Shown: positions 30,692-42,248 of the stretch, piece after piece
How positions within the stretch are numbered: the stretch's first letter is position 1
Layout: the number at the start of each line of letters is the position of its first letter
Assembly (NCBI GenBank): GCA_037447655.1
Contig: JBBHKE010001953.1
Location: forward strand, 62,001 to 126,000
Direction: 5' to 3'
Source of the DNA: Zygnema cylindricum
Lineage: Eukaryota > Streptophyta > Zygnematophyceae > Zygnematales > Zygnemataceae
Length of the DNA stretch: 64,000 bases
Made by a program: the position numbers and the translations under genes
Notes under the pieces: model-generated
Told to the model about the DNA's origin: nothing
Database searches by the model: none
What the model saw: the letters and a program-made list of their open reading frames with translations, nothing else

Positions 30692-31438
30692 TGTTGTTTT
30701 GGAAAGCTTTAGTCCTCTTTGTGCCTCGAGTGTGAGGGAGAGAGAGTTTCACGACTTAGCATATGTTTGGTTGTAAGTTCGTTTCATTACATACCAGAAT
30801 TGATGTTCCACTAGGTCGGTAGGGAGTACACCTTTGTATACACTCCCGAGACACAAGTCACTACAAGAAAGAGGACACTCTAGAATATCCGATTGTTTGT
30901 GCATAGATACACTTGAGGACAAAATGGCACATGGAGATTTGTCTACGCTGCCGAATGTGATATGTACGCGGCTGAGGGAGACCACCGACAAATGCTGGTC
31001 CGTGTGAGCCACATACACGACAAATGACATGGCATATAGAATCCTACTTCTTTGTAAATATCTAGTTAAGTAGATTTTTTTTTGTCTTTCTGTGGTAAGT
31101 TGATTAGTAAAGGAATCTTTTTCTATGACGTACCTTGTTCGGTTCGAGCCGCAGGTATTTATTGTACGGCTGGTATGCCTCCGTACGTTCAGCAGCATAG
31201 GCTTCGGTGTATATTAGTAGAACTTAGATAACTTTGAAGGTATGAACATTTTGTAGTCAAAAAACTGTACAGCCTATTTTCGGCATTTTCATCTGTGTAT
31301 ATCTCACAGATTTGTTGGCAGAATTACTTGTAATTTTGTGTGTATGTTTATCCTAATATTATCTACACTGTGGTAGATTTTCAGAGCTATTGTATCTCTG
31401 GTTTGGGTTTAATAAACTGTTGAAGTTGCTTTTTTTCA
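30692..31438 (+). repeat. 5' LTR of K1
   Basis: About 750 bp from TGTTGTTTTGG to a CA near 31438; the 3' limit is uncertain. The region 31157-31460 matches the LTR at 51242-52345 in blocks (GCCTCCGTAC, TTCAGCAG, TTGGCAGAATTA, TTTTATCAAAGTT). TTTTATCAAAG just downstream resembles a degenerate TGGTATCAGAG primer site for the 3' end of initiator tRNA-Met, unlike the half-tRNA site of the main family. Confidence 0.7.
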
Positions 31439-31480
31439 GACCGGTTTTTATCAAAGTTTCTTGCTTGGTTTGGTTCCGAG

Positions 31481-33982
31481 ATGACTACACCGGCATCCTC
31501 ATCGTCTTCGGTTCCGGCTGTTGTCTCAAAAAAACAGGTTACAAGCCCGCCTTCACAAATTCCGATTTTTGATGGGAGAGAATATCTGTATTGGAAAGAT
31601 CTTGTATGGTCTTATTTTGTACAAGTGAAACTTTTTGATGTTGTTAATGGATGTATGGTAGAAACTGATGTAAACTATGATCAAAAGAATGAGCATGCTC
31701 TTCATTTGATAAAATTAATGATATCTAAGGAGCTGCATATGACATACATTCAGGCTTCTAAAGCATCAAAGATTTGGGATGCTTTGAAAAAGACATATTC
31801 TAGGGCTAATCCACAACATGAGATTATAACTGCTGGGCAGATCTGGGAATATAAGTATACAGGCGGAAGCATGGCAGAATATTGCAATAAATTTAGACTT
31901 ATAGTTGCTGAAAATGCATGTTCAGGTGGTTCATTTCCTGAGTATCACCAAGCAATGATTTTAGTGAGGGGGCTTCCTAGTGAGTATAAAGGTGCCTATG
32001 ATGAACTAAAAAAATTGGATAAGACACAGTGGAATCTAGCTACAACAATAGAGTATGTGCTAGAAGAAGAAGCGAATCAGCTGGCATTTAATTCTGGAAA
32101 GCCAGCTGTAGCTTACAATGCTCAGTTTCAGAGAGATAATAGATTTCAAGGAAATCAGTCCTTTCAGCAATATGAACGGTGTGTCTATTGCTATAATAAT
32201 GGTCATTTGTACAAGTTTTGTCCTTTGTATATAAAAGCGTGTGAAACAAGTTCTTATCGCAAAGGATGGAAGGTGAGAGGAGCTCCATTTACACCGAAAC
32301 CACCGAGCAAAACCGCAGCTTTTTCAGCGGAGGAAGAGGAGCCGGTGAAGGAGATGGAGAAGGAGAAATCAGAGGTTGTTAGTTTTCCTAAAACTGAAGA
32401 CACCGAGTTCTTTGGTATGGCAAAGATGATGGAGGGAGAGAAAGATCTCGGGTGGATTATGGACTCCGGAAGTTCTTCCCATATGTGTTGGAACAAATCC
32501 TATTTCAAGGATATGACACCTATCCCTACTCGTCAAATCTTTTATGCTTGTGGTGCCACGGTGGAAGCTAATGCTAAGGGTAGCATAGATCTGAATTGCG
32601 AGATAGATGGCAAAGCTGTAAAAAGAACTTTGCATGATGTGTTATATGTGCCTAAATTTAAGAAAAATTTGTTTTCTACCTCAGTTGCAGAAAGTAAAGG
32701 TTTTGATGTTCTTCAGAGCAAAGGCAAAAAGATAGTAAGCAAAGATGGGAGAGTAGCCTTAGTGGGAACTAGAGGCCCAAACATGTTGTATCGGATGGAC
32801 CTGGTTAATAAAGTTGATTTTGTGTACTCCAGTGTCCTTTCTAAAAATGTTTTGTGGCATAAAAGGCTTGGGAATGTTCATAATGAGAGGCTTGAAAAGA
32901 TGGTGAAGACTAATATGATAGAAGGTGTCAAGCTTGGTGAAAAGGAATCCCATGTTTGTGATGGTTGTGCTCTAGGAAAGCTCCATAAGCTTCCCCTACC
33001 ACAGACTTCAGATTATCGAGCAAAGGACCTTCTCGGCCTTATCCACTCGGATGTATGGGGACCGGCCAAAGTTCCTTCCCTTGGTGGAAGGAAAAACCTT
33101 GTTGCATTCACTGATGACCACTCACGTTTCAGCCGAGTGTACTTTATGAAGGAGAAGAGCGAGGTCTTCACACATTTCAAGCATTTCCGGATCTGGGTGG
33201 AGAAACTTCACGGAAAATCGATCCTTGCTTTGCGATCTGACAACGGTGGAGAGTATGTATCAAATGCCTTTGCTGAATACTTGAAAGAAAATGGAATTTC
33301 TCATGAGTTTACTGTTCCTTACACTCCGGAACAGAATGGTGTGGCTGAAAGACTCAATAGGACCTTGACTGAATGTGTTATGTCAATGATGATAGATAAA
33401 GGTGTAGATCCGAAATTTTGGGGGGAAGCTTTTCAGTGTGCTTCTTACATTAGAAATAGAATAGAAACTAGATCTTTGAAAGATAAAACACCTTATGAAA
33501 TGTGGACAGGAAGAAAGCCGAATGTTAGTCACTTTAGAGTATTTGGAAGTAAGTGTTTTATGTCGGATAACCTTCCAAATTGGAAATTAAGTCCAAAATC
33601 TGTACCTGAGATATTTTTGGGCTATGATGATGAGTCCGTAAGATATAGAGTGTATAATCCTCAGAAAAATACAATTCAGATTGCTAGGAATATTCAAATC
33701 AAAGAAGAAAGTAAATCTGTAGATGTTTTTAGCATGAATGAGGCGGAAAAGGCAGAAAAATTGCAGGAATATGTCATCCTTGAGCACATTCCTTTCAAGC
33801 AAACAATGGTTTCTTCATCTACATCTGAACTACCACATGTTTTGAGCTGCTTGATCCACCTACTATTGCAACTACTACCGGACCACCTCCTCCTCCTCCT
33901 CCTCCTCCTCCAAGACTGCGTCGGGGACCAACAATTCTCGCTTCAGATTTTTCGAGGGGAAGAAGACAGAGCAGCCGGCTGA
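31481..33982 (+). CDS. Copia gag-protease-integrase ORF (K1)
   Basis: An open frame of 833 codons. Gag starts [12 protein letters not shown] and shows [17 protein letters not shown]. The zinc knuckle [14 protein letters not shown] is at about residues 233-246. The protease motif [12 protein letters not shown] is near 327, and the pre-integrase zinc domain near 458-496 ([16 protein letters not shown]). The integrase core has its Asp near 523 (LIHSDVW), Asp near 586 (RSDNGGEY) and Glu near 622 (GVAERLNR), so the triad is complete. A frameshift near 33840 sends the last codons out of frame. The correct frame continues through a proline tract made of (CCT)n at 33885-33912 and the [14 protein letters not shown] linker into RT. 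This is the longest intact coding segment of the window. Confidence 0.9.
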   Translation: MTTPASSSSSVPAVVSKKQVTSPPSQIPIFDGREYLYWKDLVWSYFVQVKLFDVVNGCMVETDVNYDQKNEHALHLIKLMISKELHMTYIQASKASKIWDALKKTYSRANPQHEIITAGQIWEYKYTGGSMAEYCNKFRLIVAENACSGGSFPEYHQAMILVRGLPSEYKGAYDELKKLDKTQWNLATTIEYVLEEEANQLAFNSGKPAVAYNAQFQRDNRFQGNQSFQQYERCVYCYNNGHLYKFCPLYIKACETSSYRKGWKVRGAPFTPKPPSKTAAFSAEEEEPVKEMEKEKSEVVSFPKTEDTEFFGMAKMMEGEKDLGWIMDSGSSSHMCWNKSYFKDMTPIPTRQIFYACGATVEANAKGSIDLNCEIDGKAVKRTLHDVLYVPKFKKNLFSTSVAESKGFDVLQSKGKKIVSKDGRVALVGTRGPNMLYRMDLVNKVDFVYSSVLSKNVLWHKRLGNVHNERLEKMVKTNMIEGVKLGEKESHVCDGCALGKLHKLPLPQTSDYRAKDLLGLIHSDVWGPAKVPSLGGRKNLVAFTDDHSRFSRVYFMKEKSEVFTHFKHFRIWVEKLHGKSILALRSDNGGEYVSNAFAEYLKENGISHEFTVPYTPEQNGVAERLNRTLTECVMSMMIDKGVDPKFWGEAFQCASYIRNRIETRSLKDKTPYEMWTGRKPNVSHFRVFGSKCFMSDNLPNWKLSPKSVPEIFLGYDDESVRYRVYNPQKNTIQIARNIQIKEESKSVDVFSMNEAEKAEKLQEYVILEHIPFKQTMVSSSTSELPHVLSCLIHLLLQLLPDHLLLLLLLLQDCVGDQQFSLQIFRGEEDRAAG

Positions 33983-35177
33983 TAGGTGACCGAGTGGATC
34001 ATGCTTATTCTGGAATGACAGGGGAGCCTCTTACCATTCAAGAAGCTTTCTCCGTTTCGGAAAAAGATCTGTGGATTGCTGCGGCGAATGACGAGATAAA
34101 GTCAATTATGGAGGCTCAAACTTGGGAGCTTGTGGAACTTCCACCGGATCGAAAAGCGATTGGTTGTAAGTGGGTATTGAAGTTAAAACTGAATCCCGAT
34201 AATACCATTGAGAGATATAAGGCCAGGCTTGTTGCTAAGGGGGGTAGCCAGAAAGAGGGTATTGATTATGAAGAGACGTTCTCACCTGTAGTTCTTTTTC
34301 CTACTGTTAGGATTCTCCTTTCTTTAGCAGCAATAGAGGATATGGAATTGCATCAAATGGATGTGAACACAACTTTCTTGCATGGGGGATTTGGAGGAAG
34401 TTATATATATGAAGCAACCAGAGGGATATGTAGAAAAAAAGAAAGAAAATCTGGTCTGTAAATTGTTGAAGTCCCTTTATGGTCTGAAGCAGGCTCCACG
34501 AAAGTGGAACCTAAAACTGGATGAATTTTTGACAAATCTTGGCTTTACTAGAATCAGTTCATATCATTCAGTTTATGTAATGGAAGGGGAAGATGGAGTG
34601 ATATATATTGTTGTTTATGTTGATGATTTGTTGTTGCTAAGCAAATCCATTAATGAAATTAACAAAATAAAAACACCTCTAGATTCCCGGTTCGAAATGA
34701 AAGATTTAGGGGAGGCTAAGTATATTTTGGGAATTCAGGTAGAAAGGGATAGAAAACAAAGACTAATTTATTTGACACAGAAAGAAGCCATTGGAAACAT
34801 GCTTGAAAGGTTCGGCATGTCAGAGGCAAAGGGAAGTGCTACTCCCATGGAGTTCAGACAGAAAATAGAAGGGAAAGAATCACATGGTGGGGTTGTGATT
34901 GATGACTCTTTGGGGTCTAGGGAGGAAGATTTTATGTCCTCCATTTCTTACAGGCAGATCGTTGGAAACCTCATCTACTTCATGAACTGTACCCGTCCGG
35001 ATATTGCAGCAGCTGTTGGAGCTTTAAGCCGAAGTTTGCAATATCCAAATAAGTCAGACTGGGAGGCAGCAAAGAGAGTTCTTCGATATCTTGCAGGAAC
35101 TCGAAACCTCCGACTCTCTCTCGGTGGAGAGGAAGTAAAAATTCAGACATAGAGCGATGCGAGCTATGGAGATATGT
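33840..35177 (+). pseudogene. Copia RT and start of RNase H (K1)
   Basis: After the frameshift, RT runs from [20 protein letters not shown] through [10 protein letters not shown]. An extra G in a GGGGG run at about 34383-34387 shifts the frame, which then continues [35 protein letters not shown] with both catalytic Asp, and RFEMKDLGEAKYILGIQVER. A TAG (35150-35152) replaces the Trp of TWSDASYG, and the element ends a few codons later. Lesions: two frameshifts, one nonsense change, one truncation. Both frameshifts are near simple or homopolymer sequence. Confidence 0.88.
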
Positions 35178-35211
35178 TCTGATACTCCCTTTCCCACCGC
35201 TTGGAAATGGG

Positions 35212-35757
35212 GAATTGCTAGATGGAATTCGCGATATTGGCAGAATCTTTGAACAACTCTGAAGGGGTGGATGCAAAGTACACCGGATAGCATCCACTCA
35301 CACGAATAGTCGTTTTCCCCCGGTTCCATAAATCTAAGGGGACCACCACTTTGGTTCCCTCGAGATCTTCCGGGTCTGAAATTGTAACTTGTTCCTTCCA
35401 TATACTCAACTCCATGTTCAACCTTGTCCATGTGGCCATACCCAACAGAATTTCAAATTGCTTACCTTCCACCACAAGGAAGGAGAGCTGAATTTGAACG
35501 TGTTGGCATGCGTCATCCATGAATTCGATTTCGATTGCTTTAATGATGCTATATATTGGTTGGCTCCAACTATTGACTCTACTCATGCATATTTCACTAG
35601 GGCTGATTTTTAGCCTAATTTCCTCGGGCATTTTTTGTAATGCTGAGGTGGTTATGAGATTAGGAAGGGCTTCGTTATCCACCACTGCATCTTGATACCC
35701 GCCATATCCATTAAGTTTAAAATTACGTGTCTTGTTTAGAATAAGAGCCATCGACAA
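35212..35757 (-). pseudogene. Gypsy aspartic protease region (Gy2)
   Basis: A 179-codon open stretch, collinear with the Gy1 protease but with fewer breaks. Blocks include FKLNGYGGYQDAVVDNEALP, ISPSEICMSRVNSWSQPIYS, HVQIQLSFLVVEGKQFEILL and GTKVVVPLDLWNRGK. Here QDAVVDNEA could be a relic of the active-site loop. I see no canonical DTG or DSG, so protease identity rests on position and the ILLG-type segment. Confidence 0.65.
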
Positions 35758-36318
35758 GGTCTTTTAATCTCTTTATGCCATAAAAGTTTTTGGTTCTTCC
35801 GACATCAAAACTGTCTTGGGTGATTTTGCCAACGCGACCCTTTCCCTCATGGTGTGAATCTCTTCCCCTAATGCATGAATGGGGATCTCTTCGGGAAAAT
35901 TGTGGGAGGAAGCTAGCGTTTTGACGAGGGTCAAGGCGTCGAGCATCAGGTGTCGTACTAACATAACTGCTGGTTTGGAAAAAGGTGGGTGAGTTTTCGG
36001 CGATGAAATGAGTGAGTCCCCGTCTTCCGATTTCTCATGCTCCCCCCCCCTTGCTTCTTCATCCTCTACGTCTCAGTTCCCTGTTGGAGGTGTAATTGGT
36101 GGATCTGCGATTGGTCTTTCAACCAAGTATCTGTCGAACCATTCCTAATCTGATTTAGTGGTTGAACCATCCTTTTCATGCTGTGGTTTCTTCTAACCCT
36201 CGAAACCAAGAGGAAGTGTCTTAGGAACCGGAGGAGGCGAATGGGTTCGTTTTAGGATCAGCCCAATGTCAGTATTTAGCAAGACAGCTCGCTCTGTGAA
36301 GGATAAAGGACCAGTGGT

Positions 36319-36767
36319 TTAGCGGGTGTGGTTTCTTGGTTTTATCAACTGTTTGTCCTTTCTCTGTGCAGCAGTGGTAGAGCGTGGTTGCCTGCGATTA
36401 TCCCCTACTCCGACATTCGAGGATTCAGACAGAAATGTCCGAGCATGATGAGCCTTTGGAGGATCTATATCCCAACCCATGGGTTCGTCATCATCTGCAC
36501 CTGCCAAGGTTTGATGTACCAGCTCCGCTAGCTTTTGTAAAAGTTCTTGTTTCTGTTTATGCAGTTTCTGAGCGTGCGTTAGGGGTGGAGGTGTGCGGGC
36601 CTTTGATCCTAAGCAGAGAGCGGCGAAATATGATGCCATAGGAGCCAATTAAGTGCTTTACTGTGAATGATGTGTTGCGGTGTCATGTTATTTGGTCCCG
36701 TTTCATCTGGAGATCGACGTCCCCAATGATACAAAAGTTGCAGTGGCAAAGGATTAACGACGTTTTC
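36319..36767 (-). pseudogene. Gypsy gag C-terminal region (Gy2)
   Basis: An open stretch of 109 codons with KLHKQKQELLQKLAELVHQT, the acidic DDDEPMGWDIDPPKAHHART and a basic tail. It matches Gy1 19560-19930. Sequence between 36649 and 36767 still matches Gy1 (the CTGCAACTTTTGTATC segment on minus). The region 35758-36318 between this and the protease is coding-like linker with stops. Confidence 0.62.
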
Positions 36768-37755
36768 TACAACTTTGAGACCTCTATTGGTACTCAGAGC
36801 AGGCAGTTTGCCAAAAGCCTCTAGGATGACCTCAACTCCTTGGTCTTTGCACTAGTATAGTTGACACTCAGACACTATACAGACAACCAAATTGCACCCC
36901 TTGGAAGAGCTACATCCCTTAAGTCTGCCACAAAAAGAATCCTTGAATTTGCTCCTCTGAGCAGTTAATTATCAATGGTCAAAGATGACCTTTTATATAG
37001 GAGCTCTGTGAGAGAGAGGCGGCTACGTCTAATTTTCTAAGTCCTAAACCCCTCTCTAAACTCTCTTCTACTGATGTACGGAGCCAATTAATAGTGTATA
37101 GAGTAAAGAAAGGTACTTGGTCCGAAGTACTTTCTGTACGACCATTCTACAACATGGCCAAAAAGACGACGCCTGCCATATCTGGGTTCGCCATAGTATG
37201 TCCCGGAAATTTCGTCATCAATGTCATGCTGCCACGTGTCACCCGTTGTGGCTACGACCGTAAACCGCCAAATCGGCCATTCCGCGATGCCGGCTTCTTT
37301 CTCCGCCGTTAGATTGATATCGATCTTAATTTATAACCGTTTAATATATAATGAGTACTTTTCGTTGTAACTTTATTTAACTATGTTTGTGTGATTGTGG
37401 TCCGTTTGTCAATAAACCAAACTTCTCTATTTTGTCATGTTTAAGTAATTATCGTACCCTATATACTTCAGCACTGGTCTTAGACTAGAGGGTAAGACTA
37501 ATGGCTATTTTGACGGACGGTTGGTACCAAGATCAAATCCTGTGTCCGTGAATCCTTTTGGTGAGATTACTAAGGATCTTCCTTTTGACTCTATAAAGAG
37601 CATGGGCAGCCATGGCTCTAGCTTCTTCTCCAGCCTTCAGTGACTATGACAAGTATGGAGGCTTAGAGAGAAAAGCTACAAGCAAGCTGCCTCTGCTTTT
37701 TCCTGCTTCTAATTAAATCAAATAAATAATCTAGAAAATACATTTTATTTCAACA
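36768..37755 (-). repeat. 3' LTR of C7 (TGTTGAAAT subtype)
   Basis: About 988 bp; closest to the C8 3' LTR (44708-45708). They share CTCAGAGCAGGCAG-like, TGACACTCAGACAC-like and GTCACCCGTTGTGG blocks. The end is mutated (AAAGTTGTA where C8 has AAAGTTGCA). The tRNA-like module is at about 37471-37549 on plus. Confidence 0.8.
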
Positions 37756-37768
37756 CTCCTCTTATTTT

Positions 37769-39543
37769 CTAGTCACTTTTAATTTTAAGTCCACATCTCT
37801 TTCTGCAAAAAATTAATTTTGGAGAAGGTACAAGCTTAGTCATCATGTCTGGCACCATCTCACTGTCTGGTTTGTATTCTAGACTTATTATTTTGTTCTC
37901 CACCTTTTCCCTAACAAAGCTAAGTCTGATGTCCATGTGTTTTGCTTTAAAATAATGTTTGGGATTAGCAACAATTGCAATTGCTGCTTGATAATCACAA
38001 AATATTTTCTGAATTCCACTCTTAAGATGCTCTAATTCACCAAGGAAGGATTTGACCCACATCAATTCCTTCACAGCAGAGCAAGATGCCATATACTCTG
38101 TCTCCATGGTAGACTGAGGAATGACCTTTTATTGTTTACTGTTCCAGCAACAAGCACCATTCCCCACATATAACACATATCTAGATGTACATCTTCTCAT
38201 CGGAGCATCCCCATAGCTGGCATCACTCCAAGTGGTGATGTCAGTGTTTTCCCCACCTAGATGCAGCCATAGATCTCTAGATCCTATGAGATATCTGAGG
38301 ACCCTTTTAGCTGCTTCCCTATCAATTTTGGTAGGAGCATTCAAACCCCTAGTTAGCACTTCTACAGCTGCTGCCAAATCTGGTGTGGTAAAATTCATAA
38401 AATAAATCAGACTGCCCACTACTTGTCTATATGGAATAGTCTGCATAAACTTCTTTTCTTCTGGACCTAGTTCATCATCTATAATAAGGATGTCTCCTTC
38501 CTCACTCCCCTCACTTCCCTTCTTTAGGTCCATGGGAGTCGTGCAACTGTTGGCTTTGTTCATCTGAAATTTTTCCACCATGTTTCCAATTGCCTCTTTC
38601 TGAGTTAGTCTAATTATCCTCTTTTTCCTATCTCTCTCTACTTGTATTCCCAGAATGTATCTAGCCTCCCCCATATCCTTCATTTCGAATCTTCCCTTTA
38701 GATCTGTTTTTAGTTTGTTAATTTTCTTTAGTGACTTACTTAGAACAACAAGGTCATCAACGTAAATTGCAATAAAGACGACACCTTCCTCATCTTCAAA
38801 AACATAAATTGATGGTCTGAACTAATGCGGATGTATCCTAGACCGGTAAGGAACTCATCAAGTTTCTTGTTCCATTGTTTGGGCACTTGTTTCAAACCAT
38901 AGAGAGATTTGATCAGTCAGCATACCTTACTTTCCTCTCCTCGTTCCACGAATCCTTCCGGCTATCGCATGAAGATCTCCTCCTCTAGTTCTCCATGTAG
39001 AAAAGCTGTCTTTATGTCCATCTGGTGTACTTCCATGTCTTCTACTGCTGCCAGACTAAGAAGTATCTGGACCGAGAGAAATCTGATGATCGGAGCGAAG
39101 GTTTCTTCATAGTCTATTCCCTCTTCCTGAGTAAAACCTTTCGCCACTAACCGGGCCTTATACCGCTCAATAGTATTGTTAGGATTCCGTTTTAGTTTGA
39201 AAACCCACTTACATCGAATTGGTTTTCTATCGGTTGGACAGTCCACCAACTCCCATGTGTCAGTCGCCATGATTGAAGCCATCTCTTCATTGATGGTCGT
39301 CTTCCACCACTTTCTTTCCGGGCAATTCATTGCTTCTTCATATATTTGAGGTTCGTCTAGGTGAGACAGTTTAGTTACCTTGTTGTTAACTTGTTTCTCT
39401 TGAAGCCTTTTGTTGCTTCTTCTTCCTCCCTCAAAATCTGCGGCCGAAATAGATGGTTCTTGTGGATTTTTTCGAATTACCACGACTTCTCCTCTGTCCC
39501 TCGGAAACATATTCGTTTCCACCACGTCTTTCGCTTCTGTCAT
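37769..39543 (-). pseudogene. Copia RT and RNase H (C7)
   Basis: RT begins at 39543 with the linker and SAADFEGGRRSNKRLQ, then WELVDCPTDRKPIRCKWVFK and [15 protein letters not shown]. Breaks near 38960 and 38815 precede IYVDDLVVLS (about 38750) and the open connection segment (38683-38129). RNase H follows with WSDASYGDAP, a stop after CCWNSKQ, METEYMAS (Thr in place of Ala), and IFCDYQAAIAIV (Asn to Tyr). It ends at the TAG at 37769. This downstream half goes with the TGTTGAAAT LTR subtype. Confidence 0.85.
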
Positions 39544-39579
39544 TGGTATTTCTAGGTTGAAGTCTTTCTTTGTCTGTGT

Positions 39580-40600
39580 TTAATTTGCAAGGATATCATA
39601 TGAACCTGCAAAAGTGTCATCTTCTTGAATATCTGGATAGTTACGAAGATGAACGTCATCAGAATTGTCTGCCTCAAATCTGATTCTGACTAACTTTGAG
39701 GATTTAAAGGGATCTACCGACTTCCCTTCATCCATAGCTACCAGATGCTTTACTAAAATTATATCTTCTCTTTTTAGATCATACACTCTTTAACGTTTTA
39801 CATCCTCATCATATCCTAGCAAGTATTCGGGTTTCCCTTTAGGATCTAGTTTCCAGTTTGATTTATCTGTATCTAAACCGAAGACTTTACTACCGAAAAC
39901 CTTTAAGTGAGATAGATGTGGTTTTCGGCCGGTCCATTTATCATATGGAGTTTGGCCATTCACAGCCGAAGTAAGTACTCTCTTTCTCAAATAATTAGCA
40001 CAATTCATAGCTTCGTCCCAAAATCTTTTTCCTAACTCTTTATCTGACAACATACTCCGAGCACTATCATTTAGTGTCCTATTCAATCTCTTGGCAACAC
40101 CATTCTGTTCCGGGTTTTCTAGAACTATCTTTTGATGTTGAACACCATCCTCCCTTAAGAACTCCTCAAACTGATTGGAGTTTTATTCCCCTCCATTGTC
40201 ACTTCTTACTCTCTTTATTGGGGTCTCGTGAAGTTTCTCGGCCCATGCCTTATAATGTTTAAAATACTCTGGAGTTTCTGATTTGTTTTTCAGAAAGTAT
40301 ACCCGAGAGTACCGAAACCAATCATCGGTAATGGTTAGCATATATCTTTTTCCTCCGGGTGATGGCACTCTCGCCGGTCCCCAAATGTACGTGTGTACCA
40401 TATCAAGAACTTTTTCTCCTATATAAGTTGCTTCTTTTGGGAATGGTAATCTGTGTGCTTTACTTGGGCACACCCACTGCAATCACTTACATTATCATTT
40501 TCCCCAAAGCGTATCCCTTCAACGACTCCCAACTTTTTCATTTCTTTTAACTTTTCTAGATTCACATGTCCAAGTCTCTTATGCCACAATATAATATCAT
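39580..40600 (-). pseudogene. Copia integrase (C7)
   Basis: The pieces 40482-40183, 40086-39790 and 39786-39580 cover the integrase core and C-terminus. VHTYIWGP has Tyr where the first catalytic Asp should be, RSDNGGE keeps the second, and PEQNGVAKRL has Lys in place of the catalytic Glu. The zinc-binding segment (CSGCAQVK) is at about 40470 and is followed by a 1-base frame change. Two of three catalytic residues are lost, so it is inactive. Confidence 0.84.
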
Positions 40601-41168
40601 TGACACCAGCATAGTAAAGTTTGAGTTTTTCATTACTTAAAGCAAGCCTGAAAATTCTTTGGGCTACCTTTCTAAGCAGTGAAATACACATTTTCCTCAA
40701 AAAAAGCTGTAAACACTCCTTTTCTACTGCTAGTTTCAAATCCTTTATCATCTAATACAGATATAGAGATAAGGTTTTTTTTTAACACCGGAATAAATAA
40801 TACATCGGAGAACGTAACTATTGAGGTTTTTCCCTCCACTATGACTTTCAGATCTACCGATCCTACAAAAGTGGTGGTCACTACTCTCCCATCCCCATAT
40901 TCAATCTTTATTGTAGGGATCTTTCTCAGCTTAGTAAACAGATGCTTATCGTTGCACATGTGCATGGATGCACCTGAATCCACAATCCAACCTCTTTCAC
41001 CTTTAAGTTTGGCCGAAAGCACATTTCTCCTTTCGTGGAATTTCGACTTCTGTGTTTGCCTCCAACTCCTCATCCAAAAAAAGTTAATCGCCCTCCTCAT
41101 CGGATTCCTCCTCGAGTACCTGCATGACAAGTTCCTTTTTCTTCCCTCGTGGCTGACCCCCGATCTGC
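40600..41168 (-). pseudogene. Copia protease region (C7)
   Basis: Protease motif WIVDSGASMHMCNDKHL is intact near 40975, followed by KIPTIKIEYGDGRV, FSDVLFIPVLKKNL and FETSSRKGVF. A stop and frame change occur near 41085 in the second copy of the duplicated acidic linker. The DSGAS active site itself is preserved. Confidence 0.82.
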
Positions 41169-41290
41169 CCCTCCAACTCCTCATCTAAAAAGAGCTCATC
41201 GTCCTCGTCCTCGGATTCGGCCTCATGTACCTGTGTCAAAAGGGCCTTTTTCTTTCCTCTCGGGGTACCACCGGTCTGCCCCTCCTTTAA
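41063..41290 (-). repeat. Duplicated acidic linker at the C7 crossover
   Basis: Two similar segments lie in tandem. One reads TPRGKKKALLTQVHEAESED with DDELFLDEELE, as in C4. The other reads QPRGKKKELVMQVLEEESDE, then a stop and LFLDEELEANTE, as in the other subtype. C4 has a single copy. The join lies at about 41165-41180, where both share CCTCC before AACTCCTCATC. This fits an unequal exchange between two elements. Confidence 0.72.
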
Positions 41291-42248
41291 CCGAAGCTCG
41301 ATTAGCTTAGTGCACTCTACCATATAGTGCCCAGGTTTCTTACAAAAATGACATACACCTTTGGGAGCCCTTGGTTTCGAACTCGTCGGTCTGATTTTTC
41401 TGCTCCCTCTCCCCATAATTTCCGACCGATTTCTGAGAATCCTTGTTCCTCCAATCGGTCGCAGTTGCCAAGGCTTGGCCACTCTTTCCTCCCCTTCAGA
41501 TCTCAACCGTATTCTCCCGAACGAGAATCATCCCTACCACTGAGTTCCATATCCACCTTGAGTCCAGCAAGTCCTGCACACGGTTGACTATGTTCTCGAA
41601 CTCATCGGGTAACTTCATCAGTAAATAGTTAACCTTTTCTTTTTCACTAAAATCTTTTCCCGCACTCTCTAGCTCCATGAAAAGTGTAGCAAGCTCATTG
41701 CAAAAATCTAACATCTTCCCCCCATTGTATACATACACCTTAACTTTCTGATCACCCAACGTTTGTTGCTGATTCGTACCACTTCAGTACATCTCTATGA
41801 GAGCCATCCAAAGATCGGATGCCCTTTCTACTTGCAAATGGGGACATGCAAGTCCTTAAGTGAGATGGCGTAGGATGAAGTGCTTTGCCGCCATATTGTT
41901 GAAGTCCCACGTTTCAGTATCATTCTCCTCGTTTCTCGGAATACGTAACATGAATGCCGAACCAGTTGTTATTGATGTGGTCGCCTCCTCCTTTCCTTTG
42001 TCCACCACCTCTCCTTCTTTTGTTTCCTTCGTTGAAGGTGGATCCTTTTTTCTGGTGAATATGCTTCCTCCAAACCCTGGAGGAATTATAAGACTTGATG
42101 GACGCCCCAACCGTCCACTCACTATCCCCTAAAACCATTTTTCGCATAGAGCTCCTATCATCATACTTTCCCAGTATATGAAGCCAATTCCATTAAAGAT
42201 TGGTACCCTAGAGGGTGGGCCCATAACTTGAAACTCTGAGACCTCCAT
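41169..42248 (-). pseudogene. Copia gag (C7)
   Basis: Gag starts at about 42248 (MEVSEFQVMGPP) and is very close to the C4 gag. Blocks are WDFNNMAAKHFILRHL, YVYNGGKMLDFCNELATLFM, KLPDEFENIVNRVQDLLDSR and the zinc knuckle CHFCKKPGHYMVEC. Frame changes occur near 42065, 41855, 41770 and 41500. In C7 the frame FMELESAGKDF is open where C4 has a stop. Confidence 0.84.
42214..42228 (-). promoter_or_regulatory. Half-tRNA primer-binding site (C7)
   Basis: The minus strand reads AGTTATGGGCCCACC directly after the LTR end TTTCA, a 14 of 15 match to the complement of the plant initiator tRNA-Met anticodon arm. The single difference is the first base, as in C1. Confidence 0.72.

Larger units (their letters stand above)
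30692..35177 (+). mobile_element. Copia retrotransposon K1 (second family), 3' truncated
   Basis: A distinct, less decayed Copia family on plus: 5' LTR (30692 to about 31438), long gag-pol ORF and RT, cut in RNase H at 35177 where opposite-strand gypsy begins. The breakpoint shares ATATG on both sides. Its LTR starts TGTTGTTTTGG right after CATAC (30687-30691), a candidate target duplication that cannot be checked because the 3' end is lost. Confidence 0.88.
35178..36767 (-). mobile_element. Gypsy Gy2, upstream part (gag C-terminus and protease)
   Basis: The minus-strand gypsy segment corresponds to Gy1 19488-21076. It ends at 36767 against the 3' LTR of C7 and at 35178 against K1. With the segment at 26531-29261 it accounts for one gypsy copy, missing about 250 bp (the Gy1 21076-21325 equivalent) that were lost at the K1 junction. 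Confidence 0.75.
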
